NCBI GenBank assembly: GCA_031472005.1
Contig: PZJY01000001.1
Span: 2,976,001-3,040,000, forward strand
Length of the DNA: 64,000 nt
Direction: 5' to 3'
Source of the DNA: Tetracladium setigerum
Taxonomy: Eukaryota; Ascomycota; Leotiomycetes; Helotiales
Shown piece by piece: positions 62,033 through 64,000 of this stretch (position 1 is its first letter; every line of letters starts with the position of its first letter). The notes beneath the pieces are model-generated. The model was not told where the DNA came from and searched no databases. It saw only the letters and a program-made list of their open reading frames with translations. A program made the position numbers and the translations under genes.

Positions 62033-64000
62033 GGTTTGGGTAATTTGGTGTGCGTGAGAGAATTGTCGGATGGCGTTGGGTGTTTGACTTGAAAGATGGA
62101 GAGTCTGAGCTTTGACAAGGCTGGAAGGCTTTGGAGAGCTACGGTGACCTTTTCTTGGCGCAAGAGGCTCACGAACTCAAAACTTTTTGTTCTTCTTTCT
62201 TGTTTCTTCATTTGCACCTTTCTTCTTCACAACTTTCCACATCACATCTGTCGCAGCAACAACCACCCAAATCTTTTTACAATCTCTTACCAGGTAAGCA
62301 TTGCTCTCATCGCTTCTAGAGGTACAGCAGCATGCACAAGCACACACGCGCGCACACACAAAACATTACAATGATGAGATCCCAACACCCATTCAATCTT
62401 TAGGAAGAGCCGTATTAGGCGCGCCTCCCTTCTTCCCCAAACAAGGAACGGTTCTGTGTCGGTATCGTCACATGCGGCAGATCTCGTGGGGGGTGAGCTA
62501 TGCTTAGAAATCGGGGTTCTGAAGAAATGTTGTTGCGCTGTTGTTGCTGCTGTTGGAGTTTGACAACTTTGAGGAGACCTTTTGGCTAACTGGTTTCTGC
62601 TCGCAGGTTGAGGAAGGGGGATAATACTGTAATACTTGGATAGATAGTGCGATTCCTAGCTTATCCTCTTGGATAAGATGGTTATTCATTTCATAGCGCC
62701 AGGTTGCTTGGAGCTTAGGTTGACAAAGTCTTTGCATGAGTGACTGAAGAAGTCTCTGTCCGAGCGAGGAACGCTCTCGTCATGCTATAGAGCTTTGTCA
62801 ACTCCGTATGACTCGAGAGGACGGGATGAAGCTCTTGTCCAGACAAAGCTATGATCTTCTCTGCAAAACATCTTGTTTAAACTTTTACCAGTTTCGTAGT
62901 CTCAAGTGAGACCTGGTGCCCTCCTCCAGATGGAACAAGTCACCAGAAGTCAAATGAAGGACTCACTAGTGCTACGATATCGGGTTCAGACCTGATACCC
63001 CATTTATTGATATATTATACAATATCATTTTCAAGTCAAAGTTCTTGCCGAACAGTCATAGACTAGGTATCTAAATAGCTTTCATTTCAATAGATACATA
63101 TATCCATTTACCTGATCTTATCAAGCTCTGAAAAATCCTTCCTTCCATCCAACACACAGACAGCATCGTCTCCCATCTAAAGTCCATCTTACAAAGTTAC
63201 AATCCTATTATTCCAAACTACCCGAACCCCATATTTCACCTAGCTCGCCCATACAGGCATCCAGTGACTCGATCAAGCAACTCAATCAACCAGCTCTAGC
63301 GCATTACTCCATAAACATGTAATTTCAACCCCCGCCGCCTACTACGTACCTTTTTGGCTTCGCCTCGCGGGGATCGCCTCAAAGCGGAATTGACCCAAAA
63401 CACCACACGTTTGAGTTACATCCCACCATCTCGCAACCCTATCCCACAACCCAGCACAACGACTATTTGGTACAACACAAGCCTCGCGCACATGAAAGAA
63501 TGTTTCGTCGATCAAACCAAACTCATCAGGTCGCATTGAATGCGCATTTGCGCTGTGAGTCTTTCCCCCTTGCATATTCGTCCAAATCCCATGTTCTGTA
63601 GCGAGAGAAAAAAGTGTAGGGTAGATGACACTCCATGACAGACAGCCTCATCTCCACATCCTGTCAAACATGTCAAACATGCCAATTCGTCATTTTGTGA
63701 TTTCATCTCCATCTCATGTTCGGTTTGATTTTGGTCTTCGGAATGGGAAATTGCAACTGCCGTCGGTTGACGTCAATTAATTATCGAAGTGTTTAGGGAT
63801 AGGTGCAAAAGAGTTCATGTGATGCTTCATAGACATGTTATTTTAGCCTATACTAGGTTTTACTTTACTTAACGACGAATCGATCGATCCCTCCCTCCCA
63901 ATTCTATGTATCTTCGTGGCATGTATTTCTCTGTCTTGTGCTGAAAAGTAAACTGAAGAGTGTGTGTAGCGACAAAAATGACAATAAGAAAAATGAGTGT
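62033..64000. other. Terminal intergenic region
   Basis: Nearly 2 kb without a supported gene. The first 100 bp are the TLS1 promoter or leader. A short AC/GC alternating tract lies at 62335-62363. Open frames of 60-90 codons are unconvincing, and the window ends in AT-rich sequence that may flank a gene to the right. Confidence 0.5.
62335..62363 (+). repeat. Short (AC/GC) alternating dinucleotide tract
   Basis: CACAAGCACACACGCGCGCA and a few following bases form alternating purine-pyrimidine sequence, potentially Z-DNA-prone but very short. Confidence 0.5.

Noticed and set aside
1..64000. CRISPR arrays, bacterial operons, rRNA genes, prophage
   Set aside because: None seen; gene structure is eukaryotic throughout.

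Overview
This window looks like nuclear DNA of a filamentous ascomycete (Pezizomycotina). The class is probably Leotiomycetes, but that rests on my recollection of protein families and is not tested. The supporting evidence is dense, well-conserved eukaryotic genes on both strands, short spliceosomal introns of mostly 45-60 nt with CTAAC/CTGAC branch points, and fungal-type Kozak contexts. There is no CRISPR array, bacterial operon or rRNA. I place 26 protein-coding genes, most of them housekeeping.

Layout. 0-8 kb: the 3' end of a CLIP-170-like gene, a GPATCH11-like G-patch gene, a mitochondrial PPR gene (minus strand) and ORC3. 8-16 kb: a small orphan, SEC66, NPL4 and FRS2 (PheRS alpha). 17-22.7 kb: CPA2, the arginine-specific carbamoyl-phosphate synthase large subunit. 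One 1.69-kb CPA2 intron contains a complete same-strand gene for a GIY-YIG nuclease-like protein with C2H2 zinc fingers. 24-32.6 kb: a conserved fungal protein of unknown function, divergent from BRR2. 33-43 kb: a PWWP protein, RCL1, a DUF1746 membrane protein, a small secreted protein and the PP2A methylesterase. 43.8-53.6 kb: a DUF2417 membrane hydrolase, RFC2, DUS2/SMM1, IPP1, mL53 and SEC20. 55-62 kb: a C2H2/RING-like protein, a degenerate metallo-beta-lactamase-fold protein and TLS1. The last 2 kb hold no gene I can support.

The most unusual locus is CPA2. The nested gene is flanked by an exact 14-bp direct repeat and followed by a tandem ~55-bp repeat. Just downstream, two consecutive introns are clearly copies of each other (introner-like), and a 10-nt micro-exon lies beside them. 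I read this as a recently invaded gene in which an intron carries a homing-nuclease-like passenger and another intron has been duplicated.

A second window-wide signal affects annotation. At least eleven genes, including essential ones (BRR2 twice, CPA2 twice, RFC2, RCL1), lose frame by exactly one missing base, usually in a short homopolymer. Restoring one base at each site gives full-length conserved proteins with consistent exon phases. I therefore treat these as assembly under-calls, not pseudogenes.

The neighbours do not form a pathway cluster. They share general roles in replication (ORC3, RFC2), splicing (BRR2, TLS1, possibly GPATCH11), translation and RNA modification (FRS2, DUS2, RCL1, mL53) and the ER (SEC66, NPL4, SEC20, DUF1746).
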